Of a stretch of DNA of 64,000 bases, positions 43,874 to 52,698 are shown in pieces. The DNA is taken from the NCBI GenBank assembly GCA_035624785.1, contig DASPQV010000023.1:9299-73298 (forward strand). The letters run 5' to 3'. The first letter of the stretch is position 1; the number at the start of each line of letters is the position of its first letter. The notes beneath the pieces were generated by a model. The model saw only the letters and a list, made by a program, of their open reading frames with translations. It did not search any database and had not been told where the DNA came from. Made by a program: the position numbers and the translations under genes. Source of the DNA: JAJZNI01 sp035624785 (GTDB lineage Bacteria > Chloroflexota > Dormibacteria > Aeolococcales > Aeolococcaceae).

Positions 43874-44216
43874 GCCGCCGGTCCGAGCCTCCTCCATGGA
43901 CTCGGTCAGCCTGCCGGAGCGCTCCCGTCACACCCAGGAGGAGCGGCGGTTCCGGCGGCGCCGCAGCGCCGGGCGGCTGCCCGCCGTGGTCGCGCCCTTC
44001 GACGTCCCCGAGGACGCGGAGGGTCGCGTCGAGTTCGTGGTCGTGCGCGCTCCGCTCGACCGTGACGAGCTCGCCGCGGCGCCACCGGGGCCGGGCCCGA
44101 CCCGCTCCGATCCCGTCCGGTGGATCCTCACCCTCGGCTCGGGCTGGGTCGCCGTCGGTGGCCTGGCGGTGCTCCTCGTCGTCATCTTCGTGGTCCTCGA
44201 CCTGTTCCTGCGGTGA
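43863..44216 (+). CDS. tail-anchored small protein next to ParA
   Basis: This 117-residue protein has a highly basic N-terminal half (RSRHTQEERRFRRRRSAGRL), an acidic/Pro middle, and one hydrophobic segment at the C-terminal end (about residues 95-116), so it is probably tail-anchored with the bulk in the cytosol. No family is recognised. Its overlap with parA makes it a possible ParA partner or membrane tether, by inference from position only. The start ATG is at 43863. ATG 43896 is an alternative. Confidence 0.65.
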   Translation: MASEPPVRASSMDSVSLPERSRHTQEERRFRRRRSAGRLPAVVAPFDVPEDAEGRVEFVVVRAPLDRDELAAAPPGPGPTRSDPVRWILTLGSGWVAVGGLAVLLVVIFVVLDLFLR

Positions 44217-45097
44217 CCCGCCGGGCCCGTGTGGGCGCTGCCGCCTCCGCCGCTGCCGCCGGCTGGCTCGGGGTGTCCGGCCTGGTGTACTGGCGGGCCT
44301 TCGGACGGCTGCCCCGTCACTGGCGGGACGAGCGAGTCCTCACCCCCGCGGACTTCGACCTGGCCCATGAGCGGCTGCCGGTCATCACCGCGGACGGCCT
44401 GCGCATCGCCGCCTGGGTCCTGCCCGGACCGCGGGACGCGGTGGTGGTCGTCAGCAGCGGCCACCGGCGGCACGCCAGCGATCTCCTGGGGATCTCGGCG
44501 GCGCTGCACCGTGCCGGCTTCTCGGTGGTCGCCCATGGCTGGCGGGGGACCCTCGGCAGCGACGACGCACCGCACACCCTGGGAGTGCTCGAGCGTCTCG
44601 ACCTGATCGCGGTCCTCGAGGCGGTGACGGGTCGGTTCCAGGGCATGCCCATCGGCCTGCTCGGCTACTCGCTGGGCGGAGCGGTCGCCATCAGCGTGGC
44701 GGCCGGCGACGCCCGGGTCCGCGGGGTCTGCAGCGATAGTGCCTTCGCCGATCCCACCGACCTCCTGGCCGGGCGGATCCGGGAGCGTCTCCACCTCCCG
44801 CCCGGTCCCGTGCTGGCTCCGGTGACCGCGCTGCTCACCCGGCGGTCGGGCGCCCGCCTCGGGGAGCTGAGCCCGGTTCGCGACGTGGGGAGGATCTCGC
44901 CGCGTCCGCTGCTCCTCATCCATGGGGAGGCTGACCGTCCCGTTCCGGTCGGCGATGCCCGGCGTCTCTTCGCGGCCGCCGGCGAGCCGCGCGAGCTCTG
45001 GGTCCTTCCCGACGTCGGCCACGCGGGCGCCTATTTCGCCGGCCGTGCGGAGTACGTGGGGCGGGTTACCGCGTTCTTCGGAGCCGCCCTGCACTAG
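44213..45097 (+). CDS. membrane-anchored alpha/beta hydrolase
   Basis: This 294-residue protein starts with an Ala-rich hydrophobic segment (about residues 4-24), probably an anchor. An alpha/beta-hydrolase domain follows, with nucleophile Ser153 in LLGYSLGGAVAIS, the acid in LLIHGEADRPVPVGDARRLF and the catalytic His in VLPDVGHAGAYF. The oxyanion HG motif is not obvious. It resembles the DUF1100/esterase-like hydrolases; the substrate is unknown. The GTG start overlaps the upstream stop. It ends 40 bases before radC, which has its own promoter. Confidence 0.85.
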   Translation: MTRRARVGAAASAAAAGWLGVSGLVYWRAFGRLPRHWRDERVLTPADFDLAHERLPVITADGLRIAAWVLPGPRDAVVVVSSGHRRHASDLLGISAALHRAGFSVVAHGWRGTLGSDDAPHTLGVLERLDLIAVLEAVTGRFQGMPIGLLGYSLGGAVAISVAAGDARVRGVCSDSAFADPTDLLAGRIRERLHLPPGPVLAPVTALLTRRSGARLGELSPVRDVGRISPRPLLLIHGEADRPVPVGDARRLFAAAGEPRELWVLPDVGHAGAYFAGRAEYVGRVTAFFGAALH

Positions 45098-45127
45098 TTG
45101 CAGACAAAAACACCAAGCTGATAAGGT
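45098..45127 (+). promoter_or_regulatory. promoter of radC
   Basis: TTGCAG at 45098-45103 is followed after 18 bases by TAAGGT at 45122-45127, nine bases before the ATG at 45137. The spacer is AT-rich for this genome. Confidence 0.55.
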
Positions 45128-45136
45128 GCGTGCGTC

Positions 45137-45811
45137 ATGGACAGCGCACGCGCCACCCAGGCCCTGCTCCGGCATCTCGACACCACCCTGTCGAGCCGCC
45201 CCGAGGACGAGCTGATCGCCCAGGTCCTGGGAGGCGCTGAGCCGGCGGCGACGCTCCTGGCCACCGCCTCCCGGCTGGCCCGGCTGCCCTTCTGGGAGCG
45301 GCGCGCCCTGGGAGCGGTCGGCCTGGTCCGCGACCACAAGGTCCCGGCCCGCGAGGCGATCCGCCTGGCGGCGCTCTGGGAGCTAGCCGAACGCTGGTAC
45401 CCGGACGAGCGCCCGGTCGTGACCACTCCCGGGGCGGCGCTGCATCTGCTCCAGGGGCTGAGGAGCTTGGCCCGCGAAGAGGTGTGGGCGCTGCTCCTCG
45501 ATGCCCGCCACCGCCTGCTCAGCATCGAGCCGGTGGTGGCCGGGTCACTCAACAGCGCCCGCCTCCTTCCCCGCGACGTGTTCACCCCGGCGTTGCGGGC
45601 GGGTGCGGCCGCGATCATCGTGGCTCACAACCACCCGAGTGGGGAGGTCAGCCCGAGCCGGGCCGACCGGCTGGTCACGGCTGCGCTCCGGGATGCCTCG
45701 CGCATCCTCGGGCTGCCCCTGCTCGACCACCTGATCCTGACGGCACGCGCTCACTTCTCCTTTCGCGAGGTGGAGGCCTGGGAGGCTGACACGGGCACCG
45801 CCGCCGCCTGA
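45137..45811 (+). CDS. radC: RadC family JAB-domain protein
   Basis: This 224-residue protein has a helix-hairpin-helix-like N-terminal part and a JAB metalloprotease fold. The JAMM zinc motif is HNHPSGEVSPSRAD (His164, His166, Asp177), with the catalytic Glu expected earlier in the strand DVFTPALRAGAAAIIVAHN. Family members are widely annotated as DNA repair proteins, but the molecular function is unproven. The ATG at 45137 is preceded by a clear promoter, with a leaderless spacing. Confidence 0.9.
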   Translation: MDSARATQALLRHLDTTLSSRPEDELIAQVLGGAEPAATLLATASRLARLPFWERRALGAVGLVRDHKVPAREAIRLAALWELAERWYPDERPVVTTPGAALHLLQGLRSLAREEVWALLLDARHRLLSIEPVVAGSLNSARLLPRDVFTPALRAGAAAIIVAHNHPSGEVSPSRADRLVTAALRDASRILGLPLLDHLILTARAHFSFREVEAWEADTGTAAA

Positions 45812-45982
45812 TCGGGGGGCCGGTGCCGTGGGGCGGCGCCACGCCCTGTGCGGCAGTGCGGCGGCCGCTGCAATGGCGCGCCCACGGCTGCGGGGCTGGC
45901 CGCGTATCCTCCCCTGGTACATGGCGGTCGGAGTGGGGATCAGGGAGAGGACGCTTCGCTCCCCGGAAAGAGAGGTGGAGTG

Positions 45983-46579
45983 ATGGCTGGGCTGCGTGCG
46001 GAGGACCTGCGGGTCGGCGCCGCCTACGACCGAAACCGGGCTGAGGCGAGAGCTGAATCCATCGAGTTGCGGCGCCGGCGGCGAGTTCAGATCGGCGGCC
46101 TGGTCAGCATCGTGTTCGAGAACCGGGACACCCTCCGCGCCGCCGCCGAGGAGGGGCTCCGAGCCGAGCGTCTGGAAGGCGCCGCCGAGGTGGCCGCGGA
46201 AGCCGGCCGTTTCCAGTCTCTTCTGCCTGCGCCGGGGACCCTCGCCGCCAGCTTCTACCTGGAGGTCTCCGACCCCCACGACCTCACCGGGCTCTCTCCC
46301 GACCTCGATGGGCTCGCCGCCGGCGTGTACGTCGAGGTCGCGGGAGCACGCACCGCCGGCGAGGTGGCGCCCTCGCCCGCACCGTCCCCGGCTGCGTACC
46401 TCCGATTCCCGCTGACCACAGCGCAGCGGGAGGCGTGGCTGGAGGGGGCGCCGGTCAGGGTCGGCGTCTCCCATCCCCGCTGCACCGCCACCGTCGACCT
46501 GAGCGACGAGCAGCGTGCTGCGGTGGCGGTGGATCTCAGGACGGGCCCCGGAGCCGGCGGACGTCCAGCCGACGCCTAG
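45983..46579 (+). CDS. DUF3501 family protein
   Basis: This 198-residue protein opens AEDLRVGAAYDRNRAEARAESIELRRRRRVQIGGLVSIVFENRDTLR, a pattern I recognise as DUF3501 (the FENRDT segment is distinctive). The rest contains two beta-rich blocks. The family is often near rubrerythrin or ferredoxin-like genes, but none is present here. The function is unknown. The ATG at 45983 is preceded by AGAGGTGGAG. A longer frame upstream lacks homology. Confidence 0.75.
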   Translation: MAGLRAEDLRVGAAYDRNRAEARAESIELRRRRRVQIGGLVSIVFENRDTLRAAAEEGLRAERLEGAAEVAAEAGRFQSLLPAPGTLAASFYLEVSDPHDLTGLSPDLDGLAAGVYVEVAGARTAGEVAPSPAPSPAAYLRFPLTTAQREAWLEGAPVRVGVSHPRCTATVDLSDEQRAAVAVDLRTGPGAGGRPADA

Positions 46580-46699
46580 CAGCTGGTCGCTGCGCCACGC
46601 CCCGCGTCCCACTCACGCGCACCGGCAGCGGTCAGCTATCGGAGCAGGGACGCTTCCGGCCGTCCGCTGAGGTCGGACCAGAACCTGGCGGAGGGTGGA

Positions 46700-46960
46700 T
46701 CAGGCAGGCGGGGCGCGGTCGGGCGCGCGTGCCCGAGGGGCGGTGAGGTCCAAGGGCACCGGGGCGATTGCCCGGTAGCCGTGCTCGCCGCGGACCAGCC
46801 GCCAGCTGCCCTCGTGCACCTTCCAGTGGTGGACCCGGCACAGGGTGACGAGGTTGGCCGGCCAGTGGTCCGGCGCAGCCGCCCTAGGCTTGGACAGGCC
46901 CGGTCGGTACCCGCCTCGACCTGCCAGGTGCCGTCAGGTCCCTCGACCACTTCGAATTCG
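46700..46960 (-). pseudogene. C-terminal remnant of an HNH endonuclease
   Basis: A minus-strand frame ending at 46700-46702 reads WPANLVTLCRVHHWKVHEG and then SWRLVRGEHGYRAI, the typical last part of the HNH fold of the DUF222-type nucleases. The first half of the HNH motif and the long DUF222 part are not upstream in the same frame; the frame breaks to GYRPGLSKPRAAAP. It is therefore a fragment, possibly of a mobile or toxin-like nuclease. The rest of 46580-46699 and 46961-47240 shows no supported gene. Confidence 0.6.
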
Positions 46961-47240
46961 TACGAGCCAGATTGCAGGGAGGTTTCGGCGGGCGTGGCTC
47001 TCACCACCCGCCACCCGGTGGAGGGAAGCGCCGAGAGGAATCCGTTGTGGATGCCCGACGCATTCATGTCGGTCTTGACGGCAGGAGCGAGTCGTGGGCT
47101 CCCGGCAGTCGGCCGCCCGGCGCTTCATGACCATCGGGAGTCGAAGCGTCGATGGCGCCGTGACCCGCCGCTCATGACCGCCGTCCATCCGGGATGATCC
47201 CTCGCAGCCAGTTCGCCAGCACCCCGGAGTACCGAGAAGC

Positions 47241-47633
47241 GTGTCGCCGCTGGACCCCGCCCGGCACCATGGCCGGCTCCTCGCCGCCGCGACCCTCGCC
47301 GGCCTGATCGCGATCGTGGCCGGATGCGGAAGCTCCGGGCCCCCTCCGCCGTGGCGCAGCGGCCATCCAGACCCCGGCAGCCTCAGCCTCCTCAGCTCCG
47401 GCCAGGCCGGGAGCTGTGCCGCCGCCGCTCCGTATCCCGACCAGGCACCGGCGGCTATCGACCTCCAGGGCAAGGAATATGTCCAGAAGAGCCGGCAGCC
47501 GGCGCAGGCGCAGCCCCCGGGCGGGGTGGAGATCGATCACACCGGCGACTGGGCCTTCTTCGATGACCCGGACGGCAGCCTGACCGTGACCACCCCGCAG
47601 GCCGACTTCCTCTACGTCGCCGGCAGCTGCTGA
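47241..47633 (+). CDS. putative lipoprotein
   Basis: This 130-residue protein has a type II signal peptide: a basic start (MSPLDPARHHGR), a hydrophobic core, and the lipobox AGCGSS with Cys 29. The mature part is short, Pro/Gly-rich and contains two further Cys near the ends (SCAAAAP and AGSC). No domain is recognised. It would be tethered outside the membrane. It starts with GTG 47241 and lies at the edge of a degraded region. Confidence 0.55.
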   Translation: MSPLDPARHHGRLLAAATLAGLIAIVAGCGSSGPPPPWRSGHPDPGSLSLLSSGQAGSCAAAAPYPDQAPAAIDLQGKEYVQKSRQPAQAQPPGGVEIDHTGDWAFFDDPDGSLTVTTPQADFLYVAGSC

Positions 47634-47775
47634 CCACCCAACGGCCGGAGGCCCCTGCTCCAGCGCCTGCCTCGGGACACCCATCGGCCGGCGCCGGTGA
47701 CCCTCCGACCCCGGTTCCTCCGGCCCCGTGCCACCCGACGGCCCGCCAATCCCCGAGTGGGTCCCCGCAGCTTGC

Positions 47776-47781
47776 GACAAT
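47776..47781 (+). promoter_or_regulatory. -10 box of the chelatase fusion gene
   Basis: GACAAT precedes the ATG at 47789 by 7 bases, again a leaderless-type layout. Confidence 0.35.
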
Positions 47782-47788
47782 CGCCGGG

Positions 47789-49936
47789 ATGACCACCCAC
47801 GAAGTCATCCCCTTCACCGCCCTGGTCGGCCAGGAGCCGATGAAGCGGGCGCTGGTGCTCAACGCGGTCAACCCGGCCATCGGCGGCGTCCTGATCCGCG
47901 GCGAGAGGGGCACCGCCAAGTCGACCGCGGTGCGGGCCCTCGCCGGGCTTCTCCCGGAGATCGAGGTGGTCGAGGGCTGCCGCTTCTCGTGCAGCCCGGT
48001 GAGCGGCGACCTGCTCTGCGACGAGTGCCGCGCCCGCCAGCTCGCCGGCGAGCGCCTGCCCATGACCAGCCGGCCGATGCGGGTGGTCGAGCTGCCCATC
48101 AACGCCTCCGAGGACCGGGTGGTCGGAACCATCGACATCGAGACGGCCATCAAGGAGGGCGAGCGCAGCTTCGAGCCCGGGGTCCTGGCCGAGGCCAACC
48201 GCAACATCCTCTATGTCGACGAGGTGAACCTGCTCGACGACCACCTGGTGGACGTGCTCCTCGACGCCGCGGCGATGGGCGTCAACACGGTGGAGCGGGA
48301 GGGGATGTCGGCGGTGCACCCCTCGCGCTTCATCCTGGTGGGGACCATGAATCCCGAGGAGGGCGAGCTCCGGCCGCAGCTCCTCGACCGGTTCGGGCTC
48401 TGCGTGGACGTCTCTGGACTGCGCTCGGCCGAGGCGCGGGTCGCGGTCATGGAGACCGACATGGACCGACAGCTCGACCCCGACGCCCAGCAGCGCGCCA
48501 ATCAGGCCGCCGAATCCCACCTCCGCGCCATCATCGCCAAGGCCCAGGAGCTGCTCCCGCTCGTCGAGGTGCTGGGGGAGATGCGCTGGCTCATTGCCCT
48601 CGCCTGCATGGACGCCGGGGTGATGGGCCATCGCGCCGACATCGTGGTGAGCCGCACCGCCCAGACGTTGTGCGCCCTGCGCGAGGCCGAGGCGGCCGTG
48701 GATCGTGGCCTCCCGGAGCTGTCCTCGCGGGCATTCCAGGTGAGCGTTGACGACATCAGCGCCGCCAGCGAGCTGGCCCTGCTCCACCGGCGCCGCCAGC
48801 GCCCGGGCGAGAGCTCGCCCAAGGGCAACCCACCTGATGCCGCGGAGCGCAGTCGCGAGCGGATGGAGGAGCTGGCCGAGCAGGCGCGGGCGGAAGCGGC
48901 GACTGCCGACAGCGATGCCCGTGGTGAGGAGCAATCATCCGCCGACGCCGAGCAAGACACCGCCGATCAGGCGGCCGATCGCCGGGGCGACGAGGCCGCC
49001 GGTCAGGATGTCACGAGGCGCGCGGCGGAGCAGCTCTTCGAGGGTGAGCTGTTCCCCATCAGGTCGATCAAGCTTCCCCGGGACCGCAAGTCGAGGAGTG
49101 CGAGCGGCAAGCGTTCCAGCTCCGAGGCCAGGGACAAGCGCGGCCGTTACGTCCGTGCGGTCCAGACCGAGAAGACGACGGACGTGGCCTTCGACGCGAC
49201 GCTCCGCGCCGCCGCGCCCTACCAGTCGCGCCGCCGCGCCGGGCGGCCCAGCGGCGGCCCCGCGCTGCGCCTGGAGCGCCAGGATCTGCGCCAGAAGGTC
49301 CGCCGACGGCGCACCGGGACCCTGATCGTCTTCGTCGTCGACGCCAGCGCCTCGATGGACGCGGAGCAGCGCATGCAGGCCACCAAGGGGGCGGTGCTGT
49401 CGCTGCTGCGCGACGCCTACCTGCGCCGGGACAAGGTCGCCCTGGTGGTCTTCTCGGGGAGGACCGCCCGGGTCGCGCTTTCACCGACCAACAGCGTGGA
49501 CCTCGCCGAGTCCCGGCTCCAACGCCTGACGGTGGGGGGAACCACGCCGCTCACCCACGGGCTGGTCGCCGGCCTGAAGCTGGTCCACACCGAGCGGCTC
49601 CGCGACCCCAACATCTACCCGCTGATCGTGCTGATCTCCGATGGCCGGGGCAACATCTCGCTGTTCGGCGAGGAGCCGCTGGTCGAGGCGCAGCGGATTG
49701 CCGAGCAGATCGGCCACGAGCGCATCCGCACCCTGATCATCGACTCGGCCCGGGATACCACCGGGCCCCAGCTTCCCGCCGTCGGGGGGATCGGCCATCA
49801 CCCGATCTTCGGCGGCTACGGGTTCAACGCCTGCCTCGACCTGGCCCAGCGCAGCGGCGGCGACTACCTCGGCCTCTACGACCTATCCCAGGGAGCCATC
49901 GTCGCTGGCGTCGAGAAGACCCTGCGCGGCCGCTGA
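47789..49936 (+). CDS. magnesium/cobalt-chelatase-type fusion: AAA+ (ChlI) and VWA (ChlD) domains
   Basis: This 715-residue protein fuses a ChlI-like AAA+ ATPase (residues about 1-330: RGERGTAKSTAVRALAGLL, Walker B LYVDEVNLLDDHLVDVLL, TMNPEEGELRPQLLDRFGL), an acidic Ala/Asp/Glu linker (about 340-430) and a VWA domain with the MIDAS DASAS at 518-522. This arrangement matches the cobaltochelatase-subunit-like family (as in mycobacteria), in which I and D functions are on one chain. Insertion of Mg or Co would need a large H/CobN subunit. None is in the window. A second, stand-alone ChlI is at 58599. The role could be cobalamin or another tetrapyrrole. Confidence 0.9.
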   Translation: MTTHEVIPFTALVGQEPMKRALVLNAVNPAIGGVLIRGERGTAKSTAVRALAGLLPEIEVVEGCRFSCSPVSGDLLCDECRARQLAGERLPMTSRPMRVVELPINASEDRVVGTIDIETAIKEGERSFEPGVLAEANRNILYVDEVNLLDDHLVDVLLDAAAMGVNTVEREGMSAVHPSRFILVGTMNPEEGELRPQLLDRFGLCVDVSGLRSAEARVAVMETDMDRQLDPDAQQRANQAAESHLRAIIAKAQELLPLVEVLGEMRWLIALACMDAGVMGHRADIVVSRTAQTLCALREAEAAVDRGLPELSSRAFQVSVDDISAASELALLHRRRQRPGESSPKGNPPDAAERSRERMEELAEQARAEAATADSDARGEEQSSADAEQDTADQAADRRGDEAAGQDVTRRAAEQLFEGELFPIRSIKLPRDRKSRSASGKRSSSEARDKRGRYVRAVQTEKTTDVAFDATLRAAAPYQSRRRAGRPSGGPALRLERQDLRQKVRRRRTGTLIVFVVDASASMDAEQRMQATKGAVLSLLRDAYLRRDKVALVVFSGRTARVALSPTNSVDLAESRLQRLTVGGTTPLTHGLVAGLKLVHTERLRDPNIYPLIVLISDGRGNISLFGEEPLVEAQRIAEQIGHERIRTLIIDSARDTTGPQLPAVGGIGHHPIFGGYGFNACLDLAQRSGGDYLGLYDLSQGAIVAGVEKTLRGR

Positions 49937-50159
49937 GCCCGGGGCCCGGTCGCCCTGCCGGTGCCGGGGGCGGCGCCGGCCAGCCGCTGCGGGCCGGCGC
50001 CAGGCCTACCCGCGCTGCGGTGTGCCGCGGCCAGCGTCGCGACGGCGCGGCTCCGGAGAAACGGGCCGATCGCGATCACCTGGTACCCGCCGGCTGGCGG
50101 CTACGATGGGCTCCCGGAATGACGAGACCTAGCCCGCGGCCGACGGGCAGCGGCGGCTG

Positions 50160-50846
50160 ATGGCGGGCATCGCGACGGCGGCCCCGGCGCTCTCGCTCTC
50201 CGAGCGGTCCCTGCCCGAGACCCGTCTCAGCGTCTCGGGAGTGGCCAAGCGATTCGGCCCCAAGCGCGTCCTGGAGGGCGTGTCGCTGACCGTCGACGCC
50301 GGGGAGGCCGTGGCCCTGGTGGGGGAGAACGGCTGCGGCAAGACCACCCTGCTGCGGATCTGCGCGGGGCTGATCCCGGCCGATGCCGGCACCGTCTGGC
50401 TGACCGGGAGGATCGGATACTGCCCGCAGGAGCCCGGGCTCCTCGACCTGCTCAGCGCCGACGAGCACCTGGCCTTCTTCGGAGCCGCGTTCGGGATGAG
50501 CCGCCGCCAGGCCGTGGTCACCGGTCGCGGGATCCTTGCGGATCTCGACTTCCCGATCGGCGACCCCACCGTGGCCAAAGCCCTCTCCGGGGGCACCCGC
50601 CAGAAGCTCAACCTCGCGCTCGCCCTGCTCGGCGAACCCCAGGTCCTGCTGCTCGACGAGCCCTACCAGGGTTTCGATTCCGGCTCTTACGTCAACTTCT
50701 GGGACCACGTCGCCGCCTGGAAGTCAGCTGGGCGCGCCATCCTGGTGGTCACCCACATGCTCGCCGAACTCTCCCGGGTCGACCGCGTCGTCGACCTTGG
50801 CCGGTCGTCCCGCACGGCGTCGCTGGTGAGGGAGGTGGCCTCGTGA
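50160..50846 (+). CDS. ABC transporter ATP-binding protein
   Basis: This 228-residue ATPase has Walker A GENGCGKTT, Walker B VLLLDEPYQGFD, the signature ALSGGTRQKLNLA, and an H-loop VTHMLAEL. The QEPGLLD segment is the Q-loop. The length and the small downstream permease fit a two-component exporter similar in size to the haem exporter (CcmAB) or an antibiotic efflux pair. The ATG is used. A GTGA overlap ties it to the permease. Confidence 0.88.
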   Translation: MAGIATAAPALSLSERSLPETRLSVSGVAKRFGPKRVLEGVSLTVDAGEAVALVGENGCGKTTLLRICAGLIPADAGTVWLTGRIGYCPQEPGLLDLLSADEHLAFFGAAFGMSRRQAVVTGRGILADLDFPIGDPTVAKALSGGTRQKLNLALALLGEPQVLLLDEPYQGFDSGSYVNFWDHVAAWKSAGRAILVVTHMLAELSRVDRVVDLGRSSRTASLVREVAS

Positions 50847-51601
50847 GCGGTCCGGCTCGCCGTCGGGGCCGTGTGGCCGGGAGCTCGCAGTCGGTCAGCG
50901 CATTCGTCCGCCGGGCGGTCATCGCCGCCGAGATGCAGGGACGGCAGCTGATGCGTCGCCGGCTCGCCCTGGCGATCCTGGTCGGTCTCCCCGTCGTCCT
51001 CTACGTGTCGATGCTCAGCCAGAGTCAGGAGCAGGCGATCCAGTTCGGAGCCCTAGGGATGAGCTGGTCGATCGCCTGCGCGGCGCTCTTCGCGGTGCTT
51101 GCCGCTCGGGAGGCCGAGCAGCGGCTCCTGCTCTGCGGCTTCCGGGCCGCCGAGCTGATGGTCGGGCGCTTCCTGCTGCTGGTCTGCGGCGGCATCCTGC
51201 TCGCCCTGCTCGCCGCCCTGGCCATGACCCTCGCCTCTGATCCGGTGTCCGAGGCCGCGCTGCTCGGCTCCTGCCTGCTGGTCCCGCCGGTCGCGGTGTC
51301 GCTGGGGCTGGCGGTGGCCGCGGTGCTGCCCCAGGATCTCGAGGGCACCCTGGTGATCATCGGTCTGGTGGGGATCCAGCTGACGCTCAGCGCAGGGGCC
51401 TGGCTCAACGTCCTCCTGCCCATGGACGGCCCGATCCAGCTCGCCTACCGGGCGGGCGGCTTCACGGCGTCGCGGGTGAGGTGGACGCTCGTCGACGCGG
51501 TGGTCTGGGTGCTCATCCTGATGACCGTGGCCTCGGTGAGCTGGTCGCTCCGGGTCCGGGTCCGCCGCCCGGCCGCGGCGGCCCAGGCCGAGGGGGTCTG
51601 A
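50843..51601 (+). CDS. ABC-2-like transporter permease
   Basis: This 252-residue membrane protein has six hydrophobic segments. It has a basic cytosolic start (RRAVIAAEMQGRQLMRRR), then FVRR-like interface residues and AAREAEQRLLLCGFRAAELMVGRFLLLV in the loop before helix 3. It pairs with the ATPase just upstream, with which it overlaps by 4 bases. The cargo is unknown. Confidence 0.82.
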   Translation: MSGPARRRGRVAGSSQSVSAFVRRAVIAAEMQGRQLMRRRLALAILVGLPVVLYVSMLSQSQEQAIQFGALGMSWSIACAALFAVLAAREAEQRLLLCGFRAAELMVGRFLLLVCGGILLALLAALAMTLASDPVSEAALLGSCLLVPPVAVSLGLAVAAVLPQDLEGTLVIIGLVGIQLTLSAGAWLNVLLPMDGPIQLAYRAGGFTASRVRWTLVDAVVWVLILMTVASVSWSLRVRVRRPAAAAQAEGV

Positions 51602-51660
51602 TCGCTCCGGCCGGTGGCCCCGGCCAGGAGCTATTGTCGCGGGCGTGAGAGCGAGCCTTC

Positions 51661-52443
51661 ATGGCCGGTAGCCTCGCGATCTTCGTGACCGGCTCCGCGG
51701 ACGGCATCGGCCGGGAGACCGCGCGGACCCTGATCCGCATGGGCCACCGGGTTGTCGTCCACGCTCGCGATCCGCAGCGGGCCCGCCAGGTGAGGCGGGC
51801 GATTCCCGATGCGGAGGCCGTGGTGGTCGGGGACCTGACCTCGCTGCGGGAGACGCGCACCCTTGCCGAGACCTCCTGCCACCACGGTCCCTTCGACATC
51901 GTCATCCACAACGCCGGCATCGGCGGCGGGCTGCCACGGCGTGAGCTGACCGGCGACGGCCTGGAGCGCATCTTCCAGGTCAACGCCCTGGCCCCGTATG
52001 TGCTCACCGCGCTGATGGTGCCGCCCCAGCGGCTCGTCTACCTCACCTCGGGGCTCGAGTCGCAGGGTGCCGTCGACTTCGACGACCTCCAGCACGAGCG
52101 AGGTCCGTGGGATGGCATGCAGGCCTACTCGGATTCCAAGCTCATGGATGTCGTGCTTGCCTTCGCCGTCGCCCGCCGCTGGCCGCGGGTCCTCTCCAAT
52201 GCGGTGGATCCCGGCTGGATCAGGACCAGGATGGGCGGTCCGGGAGCGTCGGATTCGCTGGCGCAGGGCGCGGAGACCCAGGTCTGGCTGGCCACCAGCG
52301 ACGAGCCGGCGGCCACCGTCACCGGTCGGTACCTCAAGCGCCGCCGCGAGCTGCGGGCCAATCCCGAGGCTTACGACGTCGACGTGCAGGAGAGGTTCCT
52401 GGCCGCCGGCGCCGCCCTCAGCGGAGTGAGCTTTCCCGGCTGA
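51661..52443 (+). CDS. short-chain dehydrogenase/reductase
   Basis: This 260-residue Rossmann enzyme has the glycine-rich motif TGSADGIGRETARTL (variant TGxxxGIG). The strand FDIVIHNAGIGGG is the NAG motif, and the active site is AYSDSKLMDVVL (Tyr-x-x-x-Lys), followed by DPGWIRTRMGG. It should use NAD(P)H. The substrate cannot be told. The conserved active-site Ser is expected near LTSGLES. The ATG is at 51661. Confidence 0.9.
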   Translation: MAGSLAIFVTGSADGIGRETARTLIRMGHRVVVHARDPQRARQVRRAIPDAEAVVVGDLTSLRETRTLAETSCHHGPFDIVIHNAGIGGGLPRRELTGDGLERIFQVNALAPYVLTALMVPPQRLVYLTSGLESQGAVDFDDLQHERGPWDGMQAYSDSKLMDVVLAFAVARRWPRVLSNAVDPGWIRTRMGGPGASDSLAQGAETQVWLATSDEPAATVTGRYLKRRRELRANPEAYDVDVQERFLAAGAALSGVSFPG

Positions 52444-52698
52444 GGGTATGCAGCTCGACGTCCTCGGTACGCCGCCACGACCGGCGGTCGACAAAGGAGG
52501 CGCCATCGCCATCACGCGGCTGTGACGGGCGGGTCGAGGAGCTATTGGGAGACTTCCCACCTGGCCGCCTGGATCTACCGTGGGCGCAAGACATGCGCCC
52601 GGGCTCGAACCGGGGTTGTTGCTGGGCTGGCCTCGTTCCCGGCTCCAGCTCTCCACCGCAGCGCAGCCGGTCCGGGTCTGTGCCGGGAGGCCACGACC

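Noticed and set aside
43079..44216. A plasmid or chromosome ParABS partition locus
   Set aside because: No ParB-like protein or clustered parS-type palindromes are seen near the ParA gene.
46781..47197. A plus-strand protein in the HNH remnant region
   Set aside because: Composition is poor, no motif is found, and the opposite strand shows clear HNH homology.
52569..52660. A tRNA-like stretch with GGCTCGAACCGGGG near 52610
   Set aside because: There is no matching acceptor stem or anticodon arm; the resemblance to a T-arm is limited to the TCGAA core.
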